Shown here in pieces: positions 1-8,289 of a DNA stretch of 64,000 bases. The stretch's first letter is position 1; every line of letters begins with the position of its first letter. The DNA lies in NCBI GenBank assembly GCA_016220165.1, contig JACRIE010000022.1:1-64000 (forward strand). Reading direction: 5' to 3'. The translations under genes and the position numbers were made by a program. The notes beneath the pieces are model-generated. The model did not search any database. It was given only the letters and a program-made list of their open reading frames with translations, and was not told where the DNA came from. Source of the stretch: Candidatus Peregrinibacteria bacterium. Its GTDB lineage: Bacteria; Patescibacteriota; Gracilibacteria; UM-FILTER-43-11; JACRIE01.

Positions 1-3
1 CAT

Positions 4-40
4 GGGATAATGAACTGAATAAATATTCGCTCATTATCCC
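4..40. repeat. 10-bp perfect inverted repeat at window start
   Basis: GGGATAATGA (4-13) and TCATTATCCC (31-40) form a perfect 10-bp stem, and GAATA/TATTC (17-21, 24-28) forms an inner stem. There is no T-run after it, so it is not an obvious terminator. Bases 41-138 hold no gene that I can see. Confidence 0.6.
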
Positions 41-138
41 AGACATCTCAATTGAAATCGAAAAATATTGTTACATCAACTTTTACCCTTGTTTAAAATG
101 AAAAATTAACTTTTAATTCGGGCTTAACCGTCCACTAG

Positions 139-477
139 TGTGATGACATCATTTCCTTTTCAAAAAATTTCCAAAATAAAGAGGCGAACGCGCTCAGAAT
201 CGAATATAAAAATTCAGAAGGGGTTATAGCCATATATTATCCCGATTTTTTTGTAAAAAAGGACGAAAAGACGGTTTATATCGTTGAGACAAAAGGGCGG
301 GAAGGCGATGACGATAAACTTAAATTTGGGCGCCTGAAAAAATGGTGTGAGGACGTGAACAATCGGCAAAGCAGGGTGATCTACAAAGCCCTGTACGTTA
401 AGCAGGAGGAGTGGGATAAGTTGGAGCGAAAAGCAAGCAATTTCAATGAAATTATTAACTTATTCGGTAATCGGTAA
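139..477 (+). pseudogene. C-terminal remnant of a type III restriction enzyme Res subunit
   Basis: An open frame runs from just after a TAG at 136-138 to TAA at 475-477, about 112 residues with no plausible start. It contains YYPDFFVK followed by VYIVETKGRE and RLKKWCEDVN. This is the PD...ExK endonuclease block and the typical tail of type III restriction (Res) subunits. The helicase part (normally 800 or more residues) is missing upstream and the frame is broken by a stop, so it is read as a decayed fragment. The break lies next to CACTAGTG, which is also present at the left end of the IS at 15323, but no full IS end is visible here. The family call is good; the cause of truncation is unknown. 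Confidence 0.7.
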
Positions 478-520
478 TTGACAAAGTATTGATAAGGTGA
501 AGCATTTACAAGAGTCCATC

Positions 521-1231
521 ATGAAAAAAACGCTTGAAGAAAAAACATTGGAAAAAGTAAAAGAATCCTACGACTCCATCGCGAAGGGGTTCGATCAAAC
601 CCGCCGCATACTCTGGAAAGAGTTCGCGCTTTTTTTACCCTATCTGAAGAAGGGAATGACGGTGCTCGACGCGGGCTGCGGCAACGGTCGGCTGTTCGAA
701 TATTTACAAAAACGGGGGATTGAATACCTCGGCGTGGATCAATGTGAGGAACTTATCGAAATCGCTAAAAAGCGCTACCCTGAAACAAAATTTCAAGTAC
801 AAAAACTACAAGAACTCAATGTCTCAGCGGAAACATTTGACGCTATCTTCTGCATTGCCGCGTTACATCATCTGCCTTCAATAAAACTCAGAACTAGAGC
901 GCTTGAGCGCTTGAGAACTGCTCTTAAAAAAGATGGCATCCTTATTCTCACCGTGTGGAATTTGCGGCAAAAAAAATACTGCGGCGCGTGGATTCGCGCA
1001 GGATTCTCTTGCTTGAATAATTTTGGTTTGAAATATAGTTGGAATGATTTATGGATCCGCTGGGGAAAAAATAAAGAGAAGCGTTATTATCATGCGTTTT
1101 CACCCAAGGAACTAAAAAAACTCTTTGATCCAAAATTATGGAATATCCGCGACTTTTATTTCACCCGCGATGGAAACAAAGTAGAATGGAAACAATCTTA
1201 TAATTTGTGCCTTGTCCTCAGTAAGTGCTAA
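521..1231 (+). CDS. Class I SAM-dependent methyltransferase, Trm9/ALKBH8-like
   Basis: Probable SAM-dependent methyltransferase resembling the Trm9/ALKBH8 tRNA wobble-uridine enzymes. Visible are the opening YDSIAKGFDQTR, motif I LDAGCGNGRL, the acidic motif II end GVDQCEE, AALHHL, and ILTVWNLRQKK, the last being close to the Trm9 pattern. ATG at 521 is preferred because CAAGAG stands 6 nt upstream. A GTG at 497 would add eight residues and has no ribosome site. The downstream glycosyltransferase frame begins about 50 bases after the stop. A tRNA substrate is inferred from family resemblance only; a small-molecule or glycan methyltransferase cannot be excluded. Confidence 0.75.
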   Translation: MKKTLEEKTLEKVKESYDSIAKGFDQTRRILWKEFALFLPYLKKGMTVLDAGCGNGRLFEYLQKRGIEYLGVDQCEELIEIAKKRYPETKFQVQKLQELNVSAETFDAIFCIAALHHLPSIKLRTRALERLRTALKKDGILILTVWNLRQKKYCGAWIRAGFSCLNNFGLKYSWNDLWIRWGKNKEKRYYHAFSPKELKKLFDPKLWNIRDFYFTRDGNKVEWKQSYNLCLVLSKC

Positions 1232-1241
1232 AAAAATCATT

Positions 1242-1276
1242 CTGGTCAAATGTCATGTGCCAATTGTCAGATGTTC
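1242..1276. repeat. TGTCA-word intergenic repeat (family B)
   Basis: Contains GGTCAAATGTCATGTG and CAATTGTCAGATGTT. This is the first of several loci in the window built from degenerate TGTCAnnTG words. It lies just upstream of, and partly in, the possible 5' end of the WecG/TagA gene. Confidence 0.55.
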
Positions 1277-1284
1277 TTAAAAAT

Positions 1285-2109
1285 ATGCGTGATCGCGTCC
1301 AAGTCGCAGGGGTCGAGTTCGACAACGTGAATGAGATGGAAGCCGTAAAGAAAATCCATGAACTGATGAGTTATGGAGAGCCATTCTATGTCGTCACACC
1401 CAATCCGGAGTTCGTGCTGGAAGCGCAAAAAAATGAATCGTTTAAAACGATTCTGAATCAAGCCGCCCTCACGATCCCGGATGGGATCGGGATTATATGG
1501 GCCGCGTCATTTTTAAGCCGCCCTCAATCACTCCTTTTTTCGCTTTTCAAATTACTCGTCTGTCCGCAAAGCGTTAAAACCGTTCTCAAAGCGCGCGTGG
1601 CCGGAACGGATCTGATGGAAAAAATCGTGGCGGAAAGCGAAACGACCGGATGGAAAATCTTTCTGTTGGGCGCTCGCGAAGGCATTGCCGAAGCCGCCAA
1701 AAACAATCTTCAAAAAAAATACCCGCGCGCCGTCTTCGCCGGTTGTTTTGCCGGAGACGGAAACGAACAGGGAGATTTTAAAACCGTGGCGGCCATCCAG
1801 GCGACCCAGCCCGACATTGTTTTTGTGGCTTACGGAGCGCCCAAGCAGGAGCAATGGATCCACCGCAATTTGTGCGAACTTCCTTCGGTCAAAATGGCCA
1901 TGGGCGTGGGCGGCGCTTTTGATTTCATGTCCGGAAAAAAACAACGCGCGCCGCGCATAATTCAGGCCATAGGATTGGAATGGCTCTGGAGATTATTACG
2001 CGAACCCCGGCGTCTCCCGAGGATCTGGAGAGCCACGATCAGTTTCATTCGATTGATCCATCTTGAAGCCAAAAAAAGTTGTCATAAGAGCAAAAAAACG
2101 ATACCGTAA
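1285..2109 (+). CDS. WecG/TagA/CpsF family glycosyltransferase (GT26)
   Basis: Transfers a sugar (ManNAc or ManNAcA type in known members) to a lipid-linked acceptor at the inner face of the membrane during surface polysaccharide synthesis. Family signatures are all visible: VAGVEFDNV near the start, TPNPEFVLEAQ, PDGIGIIW, AGTDLMEKI, FLLGAREG, VAYGAPKQEQWI and the C-terminal GVGGAFDFMSGKKQRAPR with a basic, aromatic tail. Length is normal at about 275 residues. ATG at 1285 is chosen because family members start five to seven residues before the first strand. A frame opening at GTG 1225 runs through a TGTCA repeat. The PH-domain gene follows within 26 bases. Confidence 0.88.
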   Translation: MRDRVQVAGVEFDNVNEMEAVKKIHELMSYGEPFYVVTPNPEFVLEAQKNESFKTILNQAALTIPDGIGIIWAASFLSRPQSLLFSLFKLLVCPQSVKTVLKARVAGTDLMEKIVAESETTGWKIFLLGAREGIAEAAKNNLQKKYPRAVFAGCFAGDGNEQGDFKTVAAIQATQPDIVFVAYGAPKQEQWIHRNLCELPSVKMAMGVGGAFDFMSGKKQRAPRIIQAIGLEWLWRLLREPRRLPRIWRATISFIRLIHLEAKKSCHKSKKTIP

Positions 2110-2134
2110 TACTCGAACACCTGAGCAATTAATT

Positions 2135-2716
2135 ATGGATCATTTCCCTGGACAGCGAGAGAATGAAATTATTTTGGAGGTAATCTATAAAGATGCCATC
2201 GTTTACGCGAAACTGGTTCTTTGCTATCTCATTGTCGCTGTACTGCCCATAGTGCTTTTATTCAGCTTGTGGTACGCGATTTATGGCATCGAATGGAACG
2301 AAAAAAAAATCGCTCTGACAGCGCTGGCCAGCAGTTTTTATCTGTTGCTATGGCTTATGTACGTCTGCATTGCGTGGATCAGTGAGGCGTTTGATTTGTT
2401 CATCATCACCAATGAGCGCGTGATCGATGTCACCCAGGTTTCATTCTTCCATCGTTCTATGTCAACCAGCCCTCTGGATCAAATTCAGGACACAACCGGA
2501 GAAATCTCTGGGTTTTTACCGACATTATTCAACTACGGCAACATCACCATCATGACCGCGTCCGGAGACGCGACTCAAATTTTCATCGACCATGTGGATG
2601 ACCCCATTCAGCGGGCGCGGCGTATTCTCGCATGGGCAAGCGCCAAAAAGGAAGGGAAACCCATGATCCCCTGGAATAAAAATCAAAAAGAAATTCTGAA
2701 CACAACGCTTGCTTAA
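2135..2716 (+). CDS. Bacterial PH-domain (bPH2/YdbS-like) membrane protein
   Basis: A membrane protein with two adjacent hydrophobic helices (around residues 24-50 and 60-82 from this start), then a soluble domain reading FIITNERVIDVTQ ... LDQIQDTTGEISG ... GNITIMTASGD. That is the bacterial PH (YdbS/YdbT) pattern, in which a strand-rich domain hangs from a helical hairpin. Function is unknown; members are usually envelope-associated. ATG 2135 leaves a short gap after the glycosyltransferase. A TTG at 2063 would overlap that gene by 47 bases and has no ribosome site. The stop overlaps the possible TTG start of the next frame. Confidence 0.75.
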   Translation: MDHFPGQRENEIILEVIYKDAIVYAKLVLCYLIVAVLPIVLLFSLWYAIYGIEWNEKKIALTALASSFYLLLWLMYVCIAWISEAFDLFIITNERVIDVTQVSFFHRSMSTSPLDQIQDTTGEISGFLPTLFNYGNITIMTASGDATQIFIDHVDDPIQRARRILAWASAKKEGKPMIPWNKNQKEILNTTLA

Positions 2717-2726
2717 AACAAAATCT

Positions 2727-5700
2727 ATGAAAATAAACCGTGGATGGATCGCCGCGATCCTCTTGGGAATAAGTTGTTTTCTCTTGCCGGCGGCGCGTGC
2801 CGACAGCGCCTCGGATAAACCGATTCCTTTAACGCTCACGCGCCAGGGAGATTTTTTGATATCCCCTATAATCACGGAAACTCAGTCGTTTAATACCACC
2901 ATCCTGGAATTCGGAGCGCCGTTTGAAGGCCTGGAGGTCAATACGGATCCCGGAAACGAAGCCGTGTGGCGAACGGAAGGAGTGGACGACGACGGATTCG
3001 GGGCGGACGCGCTTATTTTTCATGCTCCCACAACGCGGATCCAGTTCAAAAAAAGGGCTGCGCCGGAAGAAAAAATACTGACCGGAAAATTATGGCTTCT
3101 CCCTTACCTTGCCGAAGAATTTGAGCGGGATAAGGAGCGAGCGCGGCTCGAAAATCTTGTCGCTGGACCCGCCGTAGCCTTGACGGAAGCGGGGCCGGCC
3201 TATCGCGTCATCAAGCGGGAGGAGTGGGGAGCGGACGAATCCCTTCGTTTTTGGACTCCCTCCGAAGACGACATTCAAAAAAGCGGTCAAGACGAAAAGG
3301 CCGAAGACTCGTGCGGCGATTTTACGACCAAGTATCAAGATGAAATAGGCGTAAAATTACAAATAGGAATCGACCCTGTGGGAAATCTTTTGCGGTGGCC
3401 GCTGTCTTATTCAAAGACTATCCGAAAAATAGTCGTCCATCACACCGATTCCGATCTGCACGACCTGAACGGGGATTTGCAGATGGACAGCCGGGATATG
3501 AAAGCATACGTACGGGCTATTTATCGTTTTCATGCGATCACCAAAGGCTGGGGGGACATCGGATACAATTATCTCATCGATCCGTTCGGCAATATCTATG
3601 AAGGCCGCGCCGGAGGAGAAGGGGTCATCGGAGCCCATGTGCTGTGCCACAACAACGGCACCATTGGAATCGCGATCATCGGGAACTATCAGGAGAACGA
3701 AGTGCCTCAGCCGGCTCTCGACGCGCTGACCTATTTGGTGGCGCAGAAAGCGAAGCTCTACAAGCTCGATCCGGAAGCAATCAGCTCTTTTCGTGGTAAG
3801 GCGCTCCCCAATGTGGTGGGGCATCGGGATTTGCGTCCGACGGCCTGTCCGGGGAACTATCTATACGGACTGCTGGCCAGTATTCGCAAACGCGCTTCAC
3901 TCCTCATGCGAAGCGGCGAATTCTCAGATGAAGCCTTGGCCGCGGCCACGCTCGATTACAACGCTGAATTGGTTTCCGATTTAAACGTGATCAATCTGCA
4001 TCCGTCACGTCACGCCACACTTGAATTAAAATTTAAAAACAACGGCAAAAAAATATGGGATCGAAGCACATGGCTTCATGTCGCCCTCAATAACCAAAAA
4101 AACATTGAAGTTGTCCCCCTCCTGCAAGATAAACGCTATGTGGCCGCGGACATGAAAGAAAATGAAGTGCCTCCCGGAAGTATCGGAACATTCGAAGTGG
4201 AATTTGCCGCAGGCTATGTTTCCGGTTTTTACACGTTTGAATTGTCTCCGATCATTAATGGACGATATAAAATTTCGCGTGCGGCAATCGTAGTTCCGCT
4301 TATGGTCGACAAACCGGATTTCAACTATGAAATCTACAGTTCATCCCTGCCTTCCGGAAATGTGTTCCAGGGGGAAAAAATGGAGGCCGCGATCGAATTG
4401 CTCAATACCGGGAATACCATTTGGAGAAATTACGGAAAAAATTCGATCACTCTCGGGACAGATCACTCCCGTGATCATAAAAGTGTTTTCATCAAAGAAA
4501 ATAAGGCGCGTCTCGCTTATTTAAAACAAAGTGACGTGCAGCCCGGCACTCGTGGGAAATTCGTGTTTACGCTGGACATTCCCAAAAATCGCGTCGGCCC
4601 TGTTCATGAATATTTCACGCCTGTTATTGAAGGGGTTCAATGGCTGGAAGATAAAAAATTAGACTTCGAAGTCACTATCAAAAAACCGCTTCATCTCGCC
4701 AAAATCGTCAAAAAAACAGATATATCGGAAATGATGCCCGGAGAAAGTCGAAAAGTGGAATTTGAAATCGAAAATCAGGGTGATTTACGTTGGACCGATG
4801 AAGTGATGGAAATGGATCTTCGTAGCCAGGGCATCAAACTTTTTCAAAAAAAAATCACTCCGATAGATCCTTTGGCTCCCAAACAAAAAGCGACTTACGG
4901 TTTCTGGATACAGGCTCCTTATCAAGGAGGGAATTACACCGTTTCAATCCAATCTCGTTTCAATGGACTTGCCATTAAAAATGGCGCGGCGCGCTTCACG
5001 GTTCGTGTTCCAAAAATGAGCCTACGGGCCAAAATTGAAAAAATCGGCGATCGGAACCTCACCCTGGCTCCCAATAAAGAATATACCCTGTCAGTCCAAT
5101 TCAAAAATATCGGAAACGTCGTTTGGCGCAACAAGGGAGACTCCCCTATTTATCTCGCTCCAAGCCATCCGCAGGATCGCCTCAGCCGCCTTTATTATGA
5201 ATCGGGCTGGCAGAATAAATATCGCGCTGCGAAATTAAAAGAAAGCGTTGTTCTTCCCGGGGAAGTGGGAACCTTCCAATTCAAAATTAAGCCGCCACAA
5301 GGCATGTACCATGAATACTTCCAGCTCATTATCGAAAATGTGGGTTGGATAGACGGCAGTAATATCCGTTGGGACTTGCGGGCCTTCGACACCAAAACTA
5401 AAACCGCGAACGCGTCACCTTCCGAGCCCCCTTCGGGGCCACTATTCGGTCTGCCATCCGTTCCTATTCGCATCAAGCTCTCCTTCGACACGCGTACTGC
5501 GGATATCATAGTTCACGGCGACTATCGCGTGGAAGATGGCGAGGGGAAGCTTCTTTTTAAGGCGCCAAAAGAAAGTACTGTGGAGGTAGAATTGGGTGTG
5601 GGAATCGTTAACGTCCATGGAGGTCTTATCACCAAAAGCGCAAAAATTATCCGGTTTATCCCGGAGACTTCTGAAGGAATTTTTGAAATTCTTTCGTGGG

Positions 5701-6332
5701 AACGTCGTCCTTCCTGGAATCTGGCGCTGAATGACAATCAATTCCGGAGAATTTTAGAGTTACGGTTAATCGATGATAAACCTGTTTATATCAACGAACT
5801 TCCTCTGGAAAACTATCTAAGAGGTGTCGCTGAAGTCAGCGATTCTCTTCCTTTTGAAAAATTAAAAACCATCGCGGTTCTTGCGCGATCTTATGCCGAA
5901 TTTTATCTCGATCCCGCTCATCGTAAATTTTTAGGCATGCCTTATGACGGCAGCGATGACCCGGATATTTTTCAAAAATATTTAGGATATGGCTATGAAC
6001 AGCGTTCTAAAAATTTCACCACCGCTGTCGTCAATACCAAGAGTGAAGTCGTGACCTATAAAGGCAGTTTGATTAAAACCCCCTACTTCAACCAAAGTGA
6101 CGGCCGCACGCGTTCCGCCGAAGAAGTCTGGGGATGGAAGGATACACCGTATCTAAAAGCCGTGGACGACCCTTGGTGCGACGACAAAACGCTCAAAGGC
6201 CATGGCGTTGGCCTTTCCGGTTGCGGCGCGACCGAACTGGCGAAACAGGGAAAAACGTATCAGGAAATCATTAAATACTATTATACAGGCGTGGAAATAG
6301 AAAAAAATCGGCCCCCCAATCAAATTAATTAA
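2727..6332 (+). CDS. Secreted bifunctional cell-wall enzyme: PGRP-type amidase, Ig-like repeats, SpoIID domain
   Basis: About 1,201 residues. A signal peptide (MKINRGW then a hydrophobic core ending AARA) exports it. Residues about 160-400 are a zinc amidase_2/PGRP domain: VVHHTDSD near 235, YNYLIDPFGNIYEGR, GHRD near 364 and ACPG near 372 supply the His, His, Cys zinc ligands. Four beta-sandwich repeats follow, with the recurring patterns FKNNGKKIW, LLNTGNTIWRN, IENQGDLRW and FKNIGNVVWRN and closing PGxxGxF. The C terminus (about 1000-1190) is SpoIID/LytB-like: LPLENYLRGVAEV, LARSYAEF, SGCGATELAKQGKTYQEI. Amidases remove stem peptides and SpoIID cuts the denuded glycan, so one chain may perform both steps. 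ATG 2727 gives a clean signal peptide; TTG 2709 overlaps the previous gene. A repeat is inserted in frame at 5421-5463. Confidence 0.88.
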   Translation: MKINRGWIAAILLGISCFLLPAARADSASDKPIPLTLTRQGDFLISPIITETQSFNTTILEFGAPFEGLEVNTDPGNEAVWRTEGVDDDGFGADALIFHAPTTRIQFKKRAAPEEKILTGKLWLLPYLAEEFERDKERARLENLVAGPAVALTEAGPAYRVIKREEWGADESLRFWTPSEDDIQKSGQDEKAEDSCGDFTTKYQDEIGVKLQIGIDPVGNLLRWPLSYSKTIRKIVVHHTDSDLHDLNGDLQMDSRDMKAYVRAIYRFHAITKGWGDIGYNYLIDPFGNIYEGRAGGEGVIGAHVLCHNNGTIGIAIIGNYQENEVPQPALDALTYLVAQKAKLYKLDPEAISSFRGKALPNVVGHRDLRPTACPGNYLYGLLASIRKRASLLMRSGEFSDEALAAATLDYNAELVSDLNVINLHPSRHATLELKFKNNGKKIWDRSTWLHVALNNQKNIEVVPLLQDKRYVAADMKENEVPPGSIGTFEVEFAAGYVSGFYTFELSPIINGRYKISRAAIVVPLMVDKPDFNYEIYSSSLPSGNVFQGEKMEAAIELLNTGNTIWRNYGKNSITLGTDHSRDHKSVFIKENKARLAYLKQSDVQPGTRGKFVFTLDIPKNRVGPVHEYFTPVIEGVQWLEDKKLDFEVTIKKPLHLAKIVKKTDISEMMPGESRKVEFEIENQGDLRWTDEVMEMDLRSQGIKLFQKKITPIDPLAPKQKATYGFWIQAPYQGGNYTVSIQSRFNGLAIKNGAARFTVRVPKMSLRAKIEKIGDRNLTLAPNKEYTLSVQFKNIGNVVWRNKGDSPIYLAPSHPQDRLSRLYYESGWQNKYRAAKLKESVVLPGEVGTFQFKIKPPQGMYHEYFQLIIENVGWIDGSNIRWDLRAFDTKTKTANASPSEPPSGPLFGLPSVPIRIKLSFDTRTADIIVHGDYRVEDGEGKLLFKAPKESTVEVELGVGIVNVHGGLITKSAKIIRFIPETSEGIFEILSWERRPSWNLALNDNQFRRILELRLIDDKPVYINELPLENYLRGVAEVSDSLPFEKLKTIAVLARSYAEFYLDPAHRKFLGMPYDGSDDPDIFQKYLGYGYEQRSKNFTTAVVNTKSEVVTYKGSLIKTPYFNQSDGRTRSAEEVWGWKDTPYLKAVDDPWCDDKTLKGHGVGLSGCGATELAKQGKTYQEIIKYYYTGVEIEKNRPPNQIN
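5421..5463. repeat. In-frame repeat/palindrome inside the amidase-SpoIID gene
   Basis: The GAGCCCCC / GGGGCC hairpin is followed by CACTATTCGG and GCCATCCG. The second half matches the repeats at 57963-58050 and 11290-11345. It encodes a Ser/Pro/Gly-rich stretch (SPSEPPSGPLFGLPS) exactly at the linker between the last Ig-like repeat and the SpoIID region. Confidence 0.65.
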
Positions 6333-6399
6333 TTAGCGATTAGTCTTTAGCCAAATTTTCTGGCTAACAGCTAACCGCTAATAGCTAACTGCTAATTAA
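6329..6399. repeat. GCTAA-word repeat (family A), copy 1
   Basis: Built of GCTAACAG, CTAACCGC, TAATAGC words and bounded by the inverted repeats TTAATTAGC (6329-6337) and GCTAATTAA (6391-6399). It fills the whole gap between the SpoIID gene and tsaB. The TTTTCTGGCTAAC core is shared with 29639 and nearly with 10091. Confidence 0.7.
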
Positions 6400-7022
6400 T
6401 GATTCTCTGCATCAATACCGCTATTGCGGAACATCACGTGGCAATCGCGGCCTGCGGTCACACGGCAAGGCCGCAAAATTTTGCGGCCTTGCCCCTTCCC
6501 GCGGGCCGCGAATCCGAAACCATCCTCTCTGTCATCGCGGATCTTCTCAAAAAGGCCGGCGTTAAACCCTCAGACTTAACCGGCGTCGCCGCCATCACAG
6601 GCCCCGGAGGTTTCACGAGTCTGCGCATAGGATTGACCGTCGCGAACACATTCGCGCATGAATTCAAGATTCCGATCGTTGGCTTTCACGGCGACGAATG
6701 GTTCGCCGCGCGTACGGACGAAACCGATTTCTTATATCTGCAATCGATGAACCGGGAGGAAATTTACACAAAGGGATTTGGGAAATCTAAAAACATTGCC
6801 GGAATTCTAAAATTCCTCGATTTGCCGAAAACTCCAACACTCTTTTTAGGCAACCTCTCCGCGCTCCACAAAAACCGACTTCCCAAAAATTCCACAGAAA
6901 TAAAAAAAATAAAATCCCCTGACGGCACATGGACTGCCCTCTGCCAAAATTTTCAAAAAACCAACGACCTTCTCCTTCCCTTTTACGGCAAAGAACCAAC
7001 GATCACGAAAGCGAAGCGCTGA
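6399..7022 (+). CDS. tsaB: tRNA threonylcarbamoyladenosine biosynthesis protein TsaB
   Basis: Non-catalytic ASKHA-fold partner of TsaD in making t6A37 on ANN-decoding tRNAs. The N terminus MILCINTAIAEHHVAI and the block GVAAITGPGGFTSLRIGLT are diagnostic for TsaB; the kinase-like active residues of TsaD are absent, as expected. Length (207 residues) is typical. Residues about 22-32 are encoded by a perfect 30-bp palindrome inserted at a loop between the first strands, unusual for a conserved gene. The stop codon lies inside a hairpin shared with the convergent glycosyltransferase. Confidence 0.92.
   Translation: MILCINTAIAEHHVAIAACGHTARPQNFAALPLPAGRESETILSVIADLLKKAGVKPSDLTGVAAITGPGGFTSLRIGLTVANTFAHEFKIPIVGFHGDEWFAARTDETDFLYLQSMNREEIYTKGFGKSKNIAGILKFLDLPKTPTLFLGNLSALHKNRLPKNSTEIKKIKSPDGTWTALCQNFQKTNDLLLPFYGKEPTITKAKR
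6464..6493. repeat. Perfect 30-bp palindrome inside tsaB
   Basis: GGCAAGGCCGCAAAA followed immediately by its exact reverse complement. It is in frame in tsaB and encodes residues about 22-32. Homologues have no matching segment that I recall at this place. Confidence 0.85.
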
Positions 7023-7062
7023 ACCCGAACAAAATTCTTATTTTGTGAGTGGTTCAGTGCTT
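7014..7062. terminator. 39-bp hairpin element, copy 1, at convergent gene ends
   Basis: Core 7019-7057: outer stem CTGAACC/GGTTCAG, inner stem ACAAAAT/ATTTTGT, loop TCTT. The stem extends outward to AAGCGCTG/CAGTGCTT with one mismatch. It contains the stop codon of tsaB (7020-7022) and of the glycosyltransferase (7038-7040), so a two-way terminator role is likely. A second copy with compensated changes is at 16705-16743. Confidence 0.65.
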
Positions 7063-8147
7063 TGAAATTCACGCCACTGTGATTCCACGGCAGTAGCCAC
7101 TTTTTCTTTAAACCGCTCCACATCGAATTTAAGCGCGTGACTGCGAATGAATCGCGGGTCAAATTCGGTCTGATGAAACTCGCGAATCGCGGCCATTAAA
7201 ACTCCCGGAGTTTGGCGTGGAAACACAAGACCTGTTTTGCCATCGATCATCGTGTCCTGACTGCCTCCTTCGTCATACGCGATTACCGGGCGTCCGCAGC
7301 ACATCGCTTCAAGGATCGTGATACCCGCGTCTTCAAGTTGGGGAAATAAAAAGGCCGTGCAATTCGCGTACAATTCGCGAAGCGATTCGCTGTCCACATA
7401 CCCCATGAGCTGGACCGTGGAGCCAGCCAGCGACTTGAGCCGGGACATGTCGGGCCCGATCCCGACGATTTTAAGAGGCAGTTTAAGCTGATTGAATGTT
7501 TCGATCAAAAGATCAAACCGCTTGTAGGGGATGAGCCGGCCTACGGCCAGAAAATAATTATTCGCCGGCCGCGCCACAGGCTGAAAATAATCCCCGCGCA
7601 CGGGTGGATAGAGCACTGTGGAATCGCGATTGTAGAACTGACGGATGCGTTTTTTGACGTGCGACGAATTGGCAATGTAGGAATCCGCGCGCTCCGCCGC
7701 GATCCGATCCCAGCGGCGGATCGATTCCATCTGGCGGCGGATGAGCGGATGAAGAATTCGCGGGAATTGCTGCAGTCGGGTTTCCAGATCCCACGATTCC
7801 CACGCGTAGCGCATCGGTGTGTGGCAGTAACAAATGTGCAACGTGGATGGCAGCGTTATAACGCCTTTGGCCACGCTGTGACAGCTGCTGAGAACCACGT
7901 CGTATTCGTCGAGATCAAACGACTCGATGGCCATCGGCATCCAAGGCAAAAGCAACTGATGCCGCGCAAAGGGAATTTTTTGAAGATACGACGTGCGCAC
8001 GTCGGCCGTGGCCAGATCGCGCATCTTATCGCGTCTAAATAAGGTCGTATAAATCGGCGCGTCGGGATACAGCTCATGAAACGCGCTCACCACGTTTTCC
8101 GCGCCTCCATAATTCGTCAGCCAGTCTGCGACAATCGCGAGCTTCAT
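7038..8147 (-). CDS. GT4-family glycosyltransferase (group 1)
   Basis: Cytoplasmic retaining glycosyltransferase of GT-B fold, probably acting in polysaccharide or glycolipid synthesis. The N-terminal acceptor half opens MKLAIVADWLTNYGGAENV with the glycine-rich loop typical of GT4. The donor half has AVGRLIPYKRFDLLIE, then EDAGITILEAMCCGRPVIAY, the E(x7)E motif, and GGSQDTMIDGKTGL. ATG at 8147 is preferred over a TTG five codons upstream because it begins directly at the first strand. Gene neighbours (WecG/TagA family upstream) suggest envelope glycan work; the sugar is unknown. Confidence 0.88.
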   Translation of the reverse strand: MKLAIVADWLTNYGGAENVVSAFHELYPDAPIYTTLFRRDKMRDLATADVRTSYLQKIPFARHQLLLPWMPMAIESFDLDEYDVVLSSCHSVAKGVITLPSTLHICYCHTPMRYAWESWDLETRLQQFPRILHPLIRRQMESIRRWDRIAAERADSYIANSSHVKKRIRQFYNRDSTVLYPPVRGDYFQPVARPANNYFLAVGRLIPYKRFDLLIETFNQLKLPLKIVGIGPDMSRLKSLAGSTVQLMGYVDSESLRELYANCTAFLFPQLEDAGITILEAMCCGRPVIAYDEGGSQDTMIDGKTGLVFPRQTPGVLMAAIREFHQTEFDPRFIRSHALKFDVERFKEKVATAVESQWREFQSTEPLTK

Positions 8148-8170
8148 GAAAAATAAATTCAATATTCGAC

Positions 8171-8215
8171 CGACAGTATCTTACTACAGACTACCGACTA
8201 TGAACTACAGACTTA
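8171..8215. repeat. CTACAGACTA-word repeat
   Basis: ACTACAGACTACCGACTATG then AACTACAGACTTAT: two or three degenerate units of CTACAGACT between the divergent genes at 8147 and 8290. A similar word (CTACAGAAG) occurs at 21163. Confidence 0.4.
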
Positions 8216-8228
8216 TTTTTTTAGACTC

Positions 8229-8257
8229 TTGACAGTTAATCAAAAATTGGCTATTAG
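8229..8257 (+). promoter_or_regulatory. Sigma70-like promoter for the 593-residue orphan
   Basis: TTGACA (8229-8234), 17-nt spacer, TATTAG (8252-8257). The -35 is consensus. Transcription would start near 8264, about 26 bases before the ATG at 8290. Confidence 0.55.
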
Positions 8258-8289
8258 AAGGCACGAAAATAATTTTTATACAATTTTTT

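Noticed and set aside
4..40. Rho-independent terminator
   Set aside because: The stem is AT-rich with a 17-base loop and no T-run on either side.
100..145. Second IS end next to the type III fragment
   Set aside because: Only CACTAGTG(T) is shared with the IS at 15323; the following bases and the expected TCCCGTTAAC are absent.
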